Positions 10,596 to 22,819 of a stretch of DNA of 64,000 bases are shown here, piece after piece. The translations under genes and the position numbers were made by a program. Under the pieces are notes generated by a model. It was not told the DNA's origin, searched no databases, and saw only the letters and a list, made by a program, of their open reading frames with translations. The DNA is taken from NCBI GenBank assembly GCA_019321725.1, contig JAGSPU010000277.1:39763-103762 (forward strand), read 5' to 3'. The stretch comes from Paulownia fortunei. Lineage: Eukaryota > Streptophyta > Magnoliopsida > Lamiales > Paulowniaceae. Within the stretch, counting starts at the first letter, position 1. Every line of letters starts with the position of its first letter.

Positions 10596-13261
10596 TAAAA
10601 CTGAATCAAAACTTTGTGAAAGCACTAAGTAGTCTCCAGAAGATAATATAGAGCTTAATATGGTAAGGCTTTATCATCTCCCACAAAGGTCAATTAAATT
10701 AAAGCAATGGAAAAATACTATGCAACTATGAAATATGTTAGCCTGTGTGGCAGCAATAACTCTTGTGGCACATTATTGGGGAGATGATTGTTGGCCTGTG
10801 TGGCATAATTACTCTCGTGATGAAGTTATAGTCAAATGTGGCATTTGGACTATTGCATTATTTAAGAGATTTAAGTTGTAAAGTTGCTAGTGGCTACAAC
10901 TTTTAGCACAACTATAAATGCTTGGTTCTATAAAATCAAACCAAGTTTAGATTTTGGTTAAACTTTGGAACAAGGCTATTAGGAGCTAATGTAATCACAC
11001 AATCTAGCCAAAGGTTAATATGGTTATTACAATGTGTATAGTGTTAGAGTAGAATACATGATGCCCCAATTATATTGGGTATATTTTATTCCTTTCTTTA
11101 GTAAAATGATCTTATTTGGGAATCATATTATTATAAAAGATACTTTTTTATCTAGTGTCTTGCATTTTTTTTGCACATTAGATAAATTCCTTAGACTAAA
11201 TATAGCTACGGGGCGTGGTCGCGCATATGATGGTGATCATGGAACATACCTCTAAGGCTTTGGTCTTAAATAAGCTCTGAGTCAAGGAATTTTTGAGATG
11301 GAACATCAAATAGTCCAATAGACTCGCGTATATGATGCATGCTCGCATGAGAAGAATATCTCATTCCATAGGCTAATGCATAGTGATGCAAGTGCATGCA
11401 TGCGAGTGCTTGTTAGAGAATAGGTACACTGAACTGACCTGCCAGAAATTCTTAATTTAAAAATTCATTTGTCAAAAGAATCTCTAAGTTATGATAGTAT
11501 GCGACTAGTCATTTGACTTGAGGCAACATAGTAATCTTATGCGCATCATATCTTACTTTGATGTATTCTCTGATTGCATGACAATCACAAAGGAATTACG
11601 TTGGGCATTACATCTACATGTATGGAGGTTAAGGAGTGACCAACAAAGGATCTGTTACTTGTCTAATGGAACAAGTGAATCTTTTATATTTTCATATATT
11701 GTAACTTTGAAATTCTTAGCCAAGGTATGATAAATGTCAGAAAAGGGTTTCTGACGATTCGTCTAGAGTCACTTGAACTTGAAATAGAATCATAGTTATT
11801 GAGTTGATTAGGGTTTCAAATTTTATTCATACCCTACACTCAATTGGGAGATTAGTTGGCGGAAGGACCTTACATGCATGGTATTCATAATTATAATAGG
11901 ATTACATGCTTTTTCACCTAATACTAGTTTGCCATGATTACTTGTTAGGTGTTTTCATAGATAGTGAGGTTCTTGATTTTAAAGAGTTAATTCTAAGGGG
12001 ATTAATTAATTGGATTAATTAATCAAAATAATTGTTATTCATAAGTTGCAAATGTTGCAAGTCTACTACTAACTTAGTAGTGAACCTAAAGGGTCACACA
12101 AAATTTGGAATGAATAATCGCTATTCTAATAATAATCCAAAGAGTTGGATATAATTAATTAATTAGATTAATTAATTAAGGATTAAATTAATTCAAATTA
12201 GTTGAGTTAATTATCTAATTAAATAATATAATTACTTAATTGGACCCAATAAGACTGAAAATTCAATTTGGAGTGAATTAAATAATTGATTGGATCAATC
12301 AAATAAACTTGGGCTAATTAATTAATTGGATTAATTAATGTGTTTCTTAAAATCTAAGCCCGACTTAAAAATGGCTCAATAGTAGAAGCCCATATGGAAC
12401 TTTACAAGAATTAAATTAAATGGGAAAAATATTTTTTCTTATTTAAATTGATATAAGATATCAAGATTGAATTTATGGGATATGTTTAGTGTATTTGGAT
12501 ATCAAAATTGAATTTATGAGATAAGTTTAATGTATCGAGATATCAAGTTTGAATTTATGGGATAGGTTTAATATATTTGGAGGAGAGAGGGGCCGAAAAT
12601 TGATGGTAAATTAGAGGCCATATTTTCGGTCATTAAAGATAGAAGGAAGAGGGGATTTTGGTATAATGTGGATTTGGTTTGTTAGGAAAGTTAGACTTTC
12701 CAAATAACCAAATTAACATGTGGGGCTAATATTAGGTTTGACCTAATTTTTGTAGCCACCATATAAAATAAAATTAAAGATAAAAATCCTACTACTCAGA
12801 AAATTGGCCACAAGCAAGAAAGAAAGAAAAAAGTTTTCTTCTTCTCTATTCTCCATCTCCTTATTCTTAAAAATATCCTAGTGTACTATTCTTCTTCCAC
12901 TAGTTGGATTAAGAAAAATTAACAAAAACATTTAATCTTTGATTCCACCAGTTAGATTAAAGATTAGTGTTCACTCTCCTTTTTAGGCTTCAAAAAGAAA
13001 CCAAAGAACACTAGCAAGTTCTTTGCTTTTAGTTATTCCAGTCCAAGGTGTGGACTTCTTTAGAGGGAAGACACATGGACTCCTTTAGTGAGAGATTAAA
13101 ATAGAAGAATATGTCCAAGTCTTGAAAATGCATTGTTTAACAACTTGGTAAATTTACTTGCTTTAAAATTCATGTGATGAATGTTTATTGCATGTTTTAT
13201 TTTGGGATGACCACGGGCCTATGACCAATGTGATTGGATGTTTTAATTATTTCTGGGTATT
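10591..13261. other. Non-coding LTR-like stretch
   Basis: No domain can be read in any frame. It contains a short tandem repeat of GCCTGTGTGGCA (10741 and 10794). A run of AATTAATT words lies at 12000-12350. A pyrimidine-rich leader-like part (12830-13100) is typical of copia LTR 3' halves. It may be the 3' LTR of the relic to its left. The right end is replaced at 13262 by a gypsy LTR fragment. Confidence 0.35.
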
Positions 13262-13832
13262 ATTTTCTAGTGGAAGCTCCTAAAAAACAACAACCCTTCT
13301 TCTCCTAAGTTTCTCCCAAATTTCTACACTCTATTACTCACAAAAATTGAATTCAATCCATAGAAATCCATGGAACATAAACTAGAACAAGTTTCCACCA
13401 TTTTAAGCTTGAAAACCTTTGATTTTGAAGCTTAATTCCAATTTAATCAAGGTATATTCTTTTTCAATGTTTGTTATGATGAATTTGTAGTATCTTGTAT
13501 GATTACATATTTTAGCATATTTTTTGTATGAATAAAAACTCAAGTGGGATAGACTTGAAGCCAAAATCAAACTAGTTAAGCTAGTTTTTAACAAAATTGA
13601 TAGTATTGTGAAATATGCTTAATTTACTTGTTTCTATTGATTTTGTAATGCTTATATTATGTTTGAAAGTGCCTATAAATGATTGTGAGCAGTAGCAATT
13701 AGGTTGCTTAATTGAAGGTTAGAATTAATTTAAGTTAGAATCGAGTTTAAGTTATGTTAACTTGGATTGTGCTCAAGTTTTGCGGGTTGCCCTAATAATT
13801 ATGTTTAAATTATTAGTTATTTTATAACTGCT
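13262..13832 (+). mobile_element. Fragment of a Tekay/Del-type LTR
   Basis: About 570 bp match the interior of the LTR family at 269-2567 and 57411-59701 (equivalent to about 58016-58560). Both the 5' and 3' parts are missing. The 3' side is cut by the start of an Athila LTR at 13833, so the fragment is older than that insertion. The short minus-strand frame 13403-13594 lies wholly inside it and is not a gene. Confidence 0.8.
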
Positions 13833-15408
13833 TGATAAGTTGGTTTTATACCAACAATTCATATACCTTTTGATTAATATTTGGTTTGTTTTCAAGTATT
13901 TTTGCTTCCTTTTATACATTTATTTTGAAATCTTGTAGGTAATAACAAAAGGAGAAGAAAATGGAAAGAAACCAAAACCTTAGTTGAAATGTTGAATAAT
14001 CCGTATTGTGTTGCTATTGATGGCAGTGTTTGTGTTTCATTCATAAATCTTTGCTCTAATATTATATGGATATGATTATTGATCCATTAGAAATCTAAGA
14101 AATAGATCTACAACTTTTATGTTTACCACAAAATCCAGTTCCTATGATATCAATGAGACATGTCAAGTTTAAAAGTCAACACTAGACTGAACATTTCTTG
14201 TATGACATATGTCGGTATTATAGCAATAACTCTCCTCACAGATGTCCTATTTAGATGATTCATGATGATATAGAAAGTTAAGAGATAGGGCTACAAATCT
14301 TATGAAGACACCAAAGCCAGTTTGGCTTATAAAGTGGAGAAAACTCAGTTTAAATAGGCTAAATATGCTTAAGAAATAGGTTTTGGACAAAAAATTCAGT
14401 GCCTAGCTGTCTAGTCAACGTCTACGCATTGCCATGCGGATAAAAGGGGAAAAAATGGATTTTTAGCCCTCCTTAGGGCATCTCTTATATGATTTTATCC
14501 CAAAGGTATTCTGGGATGTGAGGAGTTATTCTTGACAGAAGGAGTGCTGCTGGACAGAAGGGAGAGAAGGAACCATTCTTGAAGACAAGGAAGTCATTCT
14601 TGAAGACAATGATAGCTTCAACCATTCCTCTCACTTCAAAAATTGGTGAACAATTTCCATGTTCTTTCTTATATATTTTTTAAAGTTATATTCATACATG
14701 ATGAACTAAACATTTCTTTTTAGAGGATGATATAACCTTATTTGATCCTATATTTTGAATTCTAAATAATATTAGTTCAAGTTATTCATCTTGTTTGTGT
14801 TATCTTATTTAGTATTGCATCTTGATTATTTGACTATTAATTGAGATTATTTGATGTATGAGATTCGATACTCAAGAGAGGGAAGATTGTACATGACCAT
14901 AAAGATAGCATAACCTCAGAATCATAGAGTTCAGAAGTTTATGAAACCTTTGAAGTTTTGAAGAAGAATTCATTGAACTTTTAGTTTTATTCTTGAGTTT
15001 TTATAGAGATATTGAAATTTATATTAGAACTCATAATCAATTCCGCACTCGAGAGAGATAATTGATGAGCTTAGGAATTCTTAACTTACATATGTTGTTG
15101 ACTTGAGTTGGTATATTTTGGAAGGAAGAACATAGGTGATAATTAGGTAACTTATTCCTCTTGAATTTCTTGTTCATAAGGTATTTATTGTATTACTTCT
15201 AAGAACTCACTCTTATCTTTTGCAATTTTTATCTTTTTCTACTTTGTTTACCAATCATCACTTGATTTTCTAGATAAAATTAGGACTATTTGAACTACAA
15301 TACTTGTTGTAATTTTTTATTACAATCCTTGTGGATACTCAACTCAACTCACCGTTGTATTAAAACTTGATACCGTGCACTTGTGGTTTGTAAAATATTT
15401 CATGAACA
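13833..15408 (+). repeat. Athila 5' LTR
   Basis: A 1576-bp LTR from TGATAAGTTGG to CATGAACA. It matches the minus-strand LTR at 3877-5270. Immediately inside is the PBS. The two LTRs form an inverted pair about 8.6 kb apart. Confidence 0.85.
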
Positions 15409-15410
15409 AG

Positions 15411-15431
15411 TTTTTGGCGTCGTTGTGAGAG
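15411..15431 (+). other. tRNA-Asp-type primer-binding site, decayed
   Basis: TTTTTGGCGTCGTTGTGAGA starts two bases after the LTR. It differs from the Athila consensus by changes such as GCC to GTC, consistent with decay. Confidence 0.7.
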
Positions 15432-15552
15432 ATTATTTTATCATAATTGCATTAATATTGTTATGACTTAGTCTTGATTTTAATTTAGATTGTTTTTATT
15501 TTCTTCCCATATTTTGTTGTTGTCTTGTTTTGTATTGGATTTACGTATTTGT

Positions 15553-17180
15553 ATGCGTAAGACTAGGAGTCTTGACTTGGGTTATTTTGATCCAGAAATC
15601 AAGCGAACTCTTCGAGCTATTAGAGCAGCAAAAAGAGTTGACAATCAAGCCATGGCAGATAACATCAAAAATGTTGTGAATGCCAATCTTCCATTACAAA
15701 ACCACCACCACAACGAGCTATCCAGGACTATTTTCAACTAACCATGATCCGAAATTACTTCGGCAAGCTCGACAACCAATTAATGCCAACAATTTTAAGC
15801 TTAAACTAGCCCTAATTAGCATAGTGTAGCAACATCAATTTGGAGGAAGCACGTTGGAGGATTCTAATGCACACTTAGCCATGTTTAGGGAGATTTGTGA
15901 CACCATCAAATTGAATGGAGTGCCCGATGATGCCATTAGACTTCGTTTATTTCCATTCTCACTTTAGGACAAATCTAGGCTATGGTTACAATCTTTTGCA
16001 CCATATAGCATACCGAGTTGGAATGACTTGACATGAAAATTCCTTGCTAAGTACTTTCTACCAAGCAAGATACTTAAACTCAAGAGTGAGATAGCTCAAT
16101 TCCGCCAACAAGATTTTGAGCCACTATATGAAGGAGAGGTTTAAGGATTTTCCAAGAAGGTGTCCTCAATATGGTTATGAGGATTGGCAGCAGGTACAAT
16201 ACTTCTACAATGGTTTCAATGGGTAAACTCAAACTATAATAGATGCTGTCGTAGGTGGAACTTTGATGTCTAAGACCACAAATGAAGTCCATATTTTGCT
16301 TGAGGAGATGGATACTAATAGCTATCAATGGCCTTTCGAGATGTCTTCTAATAAAAAGGTTGCGGTGTTGTTGAGATGATTCATTTACACAATTATCTGT
16401 ATAAATTTCTGCTCGTTTTAACTAATTTGCAGCTTGGACTTCTAATGGAGCTTCTCAAGGAATGGATTTCATGGCATCCACTAGCACTTCATTGATGGAA
16501 ACCAAAGGTAATGAGCAGGTAAATATTATTAGTAATTGTAATTTTAATTTTAGAAGAAATTAATTACCTACTCACTACTATCCGGGGCTTAGAAATCATG
16601 AGAATTTTTCCTACGCCAACAATCAAAATATGCTTCAACCTCAACTGGGTTACAACAATCCACCACATTCCAACCCTCAATTAGGTGAGAAAAAGGCATC
16701 TTTGGAGGATTTGATCAGCACTTTCATTGGCGAGACAAGAGCCCAATTCAATAGGGATAAAATAAAGATAGGCAACATTGAGACTCAATTGGAGCAACTA
16801 GCTTCAAGTTTAGGAGCTCAAATGAAATCAATGGAGACTCAAATTGGACAGTTTGCTACTGAATTTAATGCTCAAAAACATAAAGGAAACTTTCCAAGTG
16901 ATACAGAAATCAATCCAATGGAGCATTGCAAAGCTATCCAACGAAGTGGAACTAAAATCAAGGGGCCGAAAATGAAAAGTTTTAACATTGATGAGCCAAT
17001 GGCAAGCACTCCTGGTCAAAGTCCTATAGAGGAACAACCAAAGAAAGAAGAAAGGCAATCAAATGAACAAACTAGGGCTGAGAAGCTAAAATCTACTTCT
17101 AACTTTAAAACTTCTAAATTTAATGTTCCCAGTCTTTTCCACAAAAATTTCAAAAGAAAAAGATTGATTCACAATTTTCA
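15553..17180 (+). pseudogene. Athila gag remnant
   Basis: The frame opens near 15553 with a basic N-terminus (M-R-K-T-R-S) and a D-P-E-I segment. Recognisable gag core follows in broken frames (15870-16330, including a F-R-E-I-C-D-T-I-K segment). A longer open piece lies at 16630-17268 with coiled-coil-like E/Q-rich sequence. Stops near 15739 and 15964, with frame changes around 16130, 16330 and 16560, inactivate it. The C-terminal part is Lys/Glu-rich, as expected for the linker to protease. Confidence 0.7.
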
Positions 17181-17186
17181 AAATTT

Positions 17187-17891
17187 TTGGAAATCTTCAA
17201 GAAAATTCATATTAATATTTCTTTTGCAGATGCTCTTGAGCAAATGCCCAACTACGCCAAATTCATGAAAGATGTGATGTCAAGAAAAAGGCGATTGGTG
17301 GAGTTTAAAACTGTGAATCTCATAGAAGAGTGTAGTGCCATTTTACAAAAAAAACTTCCTAAAAAATTGAAGGATCTAGGGAGTTTTACTATTCCTTGTA
17401 CCATAGGAGGATCTTTTTTTGATAAAGCATTATGTGATCTTGGAGCAAGCATTAATTTTATGTCACTTTCTATTTTTAGGAAATTAGGAATTATAGAAGT
17501 TAAGCCATCCACTATCACCTTATAATTGGCGGATAGGTCTCTTACCTATCCAAAAGGAGTTTTTGAAGATGTGTTGGTAAAAGTGGATAAATTCATATTT
17601 CCTGCAGATTTTATGGTGTTAGATATGGAGGAAGACCAAGAAATTTCTTTAATTCTTGGTCGATCATTTCTAGCTACGGGGCGTGTTTTGATTGATGTGC
17701 AACGTGGTGAATTAACTCTAAGAGTTAATGAGGATGAAGTGATGTTTAATATTTATCATGCATTGAAGTTCCAAGAGGAACCATATACTTGTAATATGAT
17801 TGAAATGTTAGAAATTTGCTTGCATTATCATTTTTTCAAACAAATTCCTACCGAACCTTTAGAGAAATGCATTATTCATTCCATAATGTAA
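17187..17891 (+). pseudogene. Athila aspartic protease region
   Basis: Two adjoining frames (17187-17525 and 17526-17891) are separated by a single TAA at 17523-17525. The sister context suggests Gln there, a C-to-T change. The active-site-like motif D-L-G-A-S-I-N lies at about 17438-17458. Downstream L-I-L-G-R-S-F-L matches the conserved retropepsin flap-distal segment. It is the best-preserved part of this copy. Confidence 0.75.
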
Positions 17892-18189
17892 GGTAATCAC
17901 CATGATATTGATAATGAGGATTTAATGCATTAGTTGCTCTTTCTTAAATCAAGAGAGGTGGAGTTAAAGAAGGATAAGTGCAAGGAAGCAATAGGGGATA
18001 CCATAATCAAGGAACAAACAATATCACGGGAGTTGAAAGTACTTCTCGAGCATTTGCAGTATGAATTTGATTGTTTCAGTGCTACTATCTCCTTTAGAGG
18101 TTGAAAAGTTGCTTCGTGTATTAAGAGAGCATAAATCTGCTATTAGTTGGTTAATTTCTTATTTATAAGATATTAGTCCTTCAATTGTC

Positions 18190-19160
18190 ATGCATAAAAT
18201 CTTAATGGAAGAATCTTACAAACCATCTATTGAACATCAACGTAGACTAAATCCTGCAATGAAAGAGGTTGTAAGAAATGAAGTCTTGAAATGGTTGAAT
18301 GCTGGAATTATTTATGTAATTTTTTATAGTTCTTGGGTGAGTCCGGTTCAAGTAGTTCCAAAAAACGTTGGCATGACTATAATTCAAAATAATAACAATG
18401 AACTAATACCAATAAGAATGGTCACAGGTTGACAAGTATGTATTGATTATAGAAGAAAACTCAACAAATGTACTCATAAGGACCACTTCCCTCTTCCATT
18501 TATTGATCAAATATTAGACCGACTTGTAGGGTATCAATACTATTGTTTTCTTGATGGTTATTCGGAGTATAATCAAATTGTAATAGCCCCTGAAGACCAA
18601 GAGAAAACAACATTCACATGCCCTTATGGTACTTTTTCTTTTCGAAGAATGCCATTTGGATTATGTAATGCCCCAGCTACATTTCAAAGATGTATGATGG
18701 CAATTTTTCATGATATGGTGGACATCATAATGGAAATTTTTTTGGATAATTTTTCAATTTTTGGCTCCTCATTTGATATATGTCTACATAATATTTCTGT
18801 TGTTTTGCAGAGATGTGAGGAGACTAATCTTGTTTTAAATTGGGAAAAATGACATTTTATGGTAAAACAAGGTATTGTTTTGGGTCACCGAGTGTCCTCC
18901 AAAGGACTTGAGGTAGACCGAGCAAAAATTGTTGCTATTGAAAAACTTCTACCACCAATCAATATGAAAGCTATTCGTAGTTTTTTGGGATATATCGGGT
19001 TTTATTGAAGATTCATTAAAGATTTTTCAAAAATTATAAAACCTTTGTGCAAACTTTTGGAAAAAGATAAGCCATTTAACTTTAATTTCGATTGCTTACA
19101 GGCCTTTGATCACATCAAGAAGGCTCTCATTTCAACTCCTATTATGGTGGTACCGGATGG
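18190..19160 (+). pseudogene. Athila reverse transcriptase remnant
   Basis: The RT is readable across frames 18190-18432 and 18649-18852 and beyond, with the conserved blocks H-F-P-L-P-F-I-D-Q, P-F-G-L-C-N-A-P-A-T-F-Q-R and W-E-K. Stops at 18430, about 18850 and 19006 break it. The F-x-D-D box reads F-L-D-N (about 18740-18751), so the second catalytic Asp is Asn. Inactive. Confidence 0.8.
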
Positions 19161-19640
19161 GATCCAACCATTTGAACTTATGTGTGATGCTAGTGATTAT
19201 GCGATTGGAGCAGTGTTAGGATAAAGAAAAGATAAATTTTTAGGTTTATTTACTATGCAAGTCAAACACTTGATAATGCTTGATAAAATTACCACCACTG
19301 CAAAAGAATTGTTAGCCATTGTTTTTGCATTTCATAAATTTCGTGCTTATCTTATAAGTACCAAGGTGATAGTGTATACCGATCATTCTGCTATTAGATA
19401 ACTTTTTACCAAAAAGAATGTAAAACCAAGGCTAATCCGGTGGATACTCTATCTATCTCTATTGATCTTGAAATCAAAGATAAGAAGGGAAGTGAAAATA
19501 TGGTGGCGGATCACTTATCGAGGTTGGAGCAGAAAAATAAAAACTTTGAAGGACCAATTAAAGAATTTTTCCCAGATGAGTTTGCTTTGGCAACAAAGAG
19601 AATTTACCTTGGTATGCAAATTTTGTGAATTATCTTGTAG
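19161..19640 (+). pseudogene. Athila RNase H remnant
   Basis: C-D-A-S-D-Y-A-I-G-A-V-L-G, T-D-H-S and D-H-L-S-R motifs are present across broken frames. They mark the RNase H domain and the connection to integrase. Stops occur at about 19222 and 19399. Confidence 0.7.
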
Positions 19641-19779
19641 GTGAATTATTGGCCTCGGACCTCACATATCATCAAAATAAAAAATTCTTACATGATGTGA
19701 AATCATATCTATAGGATGATCCCTTGCTTTTCAAATGGTGTTCAGATTCTTTGATTCGGAGATGCATTCCAATGGAGGA

Positions 19780-20490
19780 AACAAATGAGATTCTTAAGTA
19801 ATGTCATTCATCCCTATGTGGTGGTCATTTTGGACCTACAAGGACAACTTCTAAGGTATTGAAATTTGGTTTTTATTGGCCAACTTTATTCAAGGATTGT
19901 TATGCTTTTGTGCATACATGTGACCGATGTCAAAGGGCTGGAACAATTACTAGACGCCATTAGCTTCCTCTGACTAACATGATGGAAATTGAACTCTTTG
20001 ATGTTTGGGGGATTGACTTCATGGGACCATTTCCTCCATCAAATGGGCGATCATACATTTTTCTCGTTGTAGATTATGTCTCTAAGTGGATAGAATCAAT
20101 TGCCACACCTACTAATGATGCCAAGGCAGTACTTAAATTCTTGCACAGATATATTTTCACTCGTTTTTGCACATCTAGAGTAATTGTAAGTGATGAAGGT
20201 TCTCATTTTTGCAATAAAATGTTTAATAACCTTTTGACTAAGTATGTTGTAAGACACAAGGTAGCTCTTGGATACCATCCTCAATCAAATGGATAGGCCA
20301 AAATCTCAAACTAGGAAGTGAAGTAAATCCTTGAGAAAACGGTAAGCATTAATCGAAAGGATTGGGCTCATAAGCTTGATGATGCATTATGGGCATACCG
20401 CACAACATATAAAACTCCCATAGGTATGTCTCCTTATTGATTAGTTTATGGAAAAGCTTGTCACCTCCCCGTTCAGCTAGAACATAAGCA
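19780..20490 (+). pseudogene. Athila integrase remnant, truncated
   Basis: An HHCC-like zinc region (C-D-R-C-Q near 19921-19935) is followed by the core. The core has G-I-D-F-M-G-P-F (about 20010) and V-S-D-E-G-S-H-F (about 20188), marking the first two catalytic Asp residues, then H-P-Q-S-N-G. A stop follows at about 20297. The copy ends inside the V-Y-G-K-A-C-H-L-P segment, with a different element's LTR joined at about 20490. Confidence 0.75.
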
Positions 20491-20821
20491 TATTGGTCCT
20501 CTCCATCCAAAACATATAATTCTCTGTAATTCTACACACATTATGAATTATTTCAAGACCGGCCCTAATTTCGTTTATTGAGATGATCCCCATCAAAATA
20601 AATTTTACTTGTTTGATCCATAACATACATGTACACTTACTAATTTGACTCATGCCCATTGTCAATGAGCTTAAGATTTGAAGACAAGAAGATGAGGAAC
20701 TCCATTGGGCATTTGAAGATTTTGAAGAAGAAGTGAAAAATCACTTAGTAGTTGTAATCTTCTACTTAAATTTCTTCTTTCATTTTGTTTAGTTTTAAGG
20801 AATTTGTAAAACCCATAACTA
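20491..20821 (+). repeat. 5' LTR fragment of the second plus-strand Athila copy
   Basis: 20493-20545 and 20645-20820 match 27691-27745 and 27757-27920 of the 3' LTR. Between them lies about 100 bp with no counterpart there, probably an insertion. The frames 20477-20665 and 20671-20901 on the minus strand are spurious. Confidence 0.7.
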
Positions 20822-21520
20822 TATTTGCACAATTTGATTTGGAATCCTTGTATGAAGTACTGGAGAGCTTCAAGGATTTGTTGAAGAGGTGCCCACATCA
20901 TGGTTTGCCTACATAGTTACAAGTGCAAAAGTTTTACAATAGCCTATCACCCGCCAATCGAGCTACGATAGATGTGTGGTGGGAGGCACAATCATGAAAA
21001 GAACTCTAGAGGAGGCATACAAGTTGTTATAAGAAATGGCATCAAATAGTTACCAATGGCAAATGGACAGGTGATTGGGAAAGAAGCCAGTAGGGGTTCA
21101 CACTATTTTTGGCCCAAATTGATCCATTGAACAAGAAGATAGATAGCATGAGTACTTCGACGATGAAGGTGCAATCTATCGCATGTGAGTTATGTGGAGG
21201 TGGACACTATAGCACCGAGTGCCAAGTTGGGAACCCATTTTCATCTTCATTCGAGCAAGCTAACTATGTAGGGAATTTTATTAAGTAAGCAAACAATCTA
21301 TACTCCCAAATATACAATTTGGATGGAGAAATCACCTAAATTTTGCATGGGACAATGAAGGGAACCACAACTCTTTCCAAGAAAATCAAGGAATGGCAAG
21401 GCCTCCACCACCCGGATACCCATCTCAAGAGAAAAAGCCAAGTTTTGAGGAGATGATGAGCAAATTCATATTAACCTCTGAAACTAGATTTCAAAATCAA
21501 GAAGCATAAATCCAAAACTT
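20822..21520 (+). pseudogene. Athila gag remnant with zinc-knuckle-like motif
   Basis: It begins mid-domain (F-K-D-L-L-K-R-C-P-H-H-G-L segment near 20870-20905) and continues to a C-E-L-C-G-G-G-H-Y-S-T-E-C motif at 21184-21222. The spacing is C-X2-C-X3-H-X4-C, one residue shorter than the classical retroviral knuckle between the second Cys and the His. Frames are broken by stops. Confidence 0.65.
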
Positions 21521-21939
21521 GGAAATTCAAGTGGGTCAATTGAAAGTATGATGTACGGGCAAGTGCAAGGTGTTTTTCCAAGTGATACGGAGAAAAATTC
21601 TAAGGATCATATCAAGGTCATTACATTTAGAAGTAGGAAAGAGGTGGACATGAAAATCAAGGACATGGAATCTCAAGAAGATGAGTCAAATATCCAGGAT
21701 ACGAAAGTAGAACATCAATAAGAAAAAGAGGACAAGCATACATCAACATCCAAGCCTAACACTTCATCCATACCGATTGTTCACAATAAACCAATAAGTA
21801 TTTGGCCCTGAAGAAAAAAAAGTCAGATGTGAAATTTTCTAAATTTCTTGAGGTTTTTAAGAAGTTGCATATTAATTATTCTATTTGTTGATGCTTTACT
21901 TTAAATGCTTAGTTATACAAAAAAATTTAAAAAAATCAT

Positions 21940-22330
21940 ACAAAATAAAGTTGGAGGAGCATGAGATGGTGAATTTGATTGAGGAGTGCTCTGCAGTTGT
22001 ACAAAACAAGCTCCCTCCTGAGTTTAAGGGTCCTGGAGTTTCTCTATCCCTTACACTATTGGCCAATTTCATTTTCTAAAGTTTTATGGGACTTGGGTCT
22101 AGCATTAATCTTTACAACTTGTTGGCTAGCCTATCAAGTATCCTAGAGGCATCATTGAATATGTGCTTGTCAAGGTTGAAAAATCCATATTTTTGGTTGA
22201 TTTTCTTATCTTGGATATGGAAGGGGATGTGGACATGCCTCTTATTCTAGGTGGACCTTTCCTTGCTGTGGGTAAGGCATTAATTGATGTTCAATTAGGA
22301 AGGTTAATACTTAGAGTATGAGACAATTAG
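21940..22330 (+). pseudogene. Athila protease region remnant
   Basis: The E-E-C-S-A-V-V-Q segment (about 21980-22005) parallels the protease lead-in at 17330 in the first copy. The catalytic region is disrupted: a stop at about 22077 and a G-S-S-I-N remnant where D-x-G-A-S-I-N is expected. Downstream L-I-L-G sequence survives in another frame. Confidence 0.6.
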
Positions 22331-22819
22331 TAATTTTTAATGTTTTCAATGCCATGAAGCATCGTGATGATGAACATAGTTATTATAAAATTGATGTATT
22401 TGACTCTTTGGCACTTGAATTTTTCCAAGAGAATAGCTTCAAAGATTAGTTGGAGTTATATTTGGTTTTTGTTAAGGAAGAGGATGAGGATGATGAGTAC
22501 ATAAAGGTTGTTATGGAAAATTTGAAGGACAACCCTCCTTATAAAAGAGTGCTCAACCATGGTTTGAAGTATAAGAGATGCCCCCCACCACACAACATAA
22601 GCCATCTATTGAGGACCCTTATATCCTTGAATCTAAACCCCTCTCCTCTCCTTTGAAGCATGCTTATCTTGATGATTTGAATTATTTATCGGTAATCATT
22701 TCTTTTTCTTTGACATATGAGATGGAAGAGAAGCTCCTAAAAGTTCGTAGGCAGCGTAAGATAGCTTTTAGATGGAAGATAACCGACATAAAGAGAATTA
22801 GCCCTTCATTTGTGTGCAA

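Larger units (their letters stand above)
13833..20490 (+). mobile_element. Athila-type Ty3/gypsy element, 3' truncated
   Basis: Order: 5' LTR (13833-15408), tRNA-Asp-type PBS, gag, protease, reverse transcriptase, RNase H, integrase core. It stops within the integrase at about 20490, where LTR sequence of a different Athila copy takes over. The 3' non-coding region and 3' LTR are missing. Gag-pol is broken by many stops and frameshifts, several at positions explained by C-to-T or G-to-A change. It inserted into the LTR fragment on its left. Confidence 0.85.
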
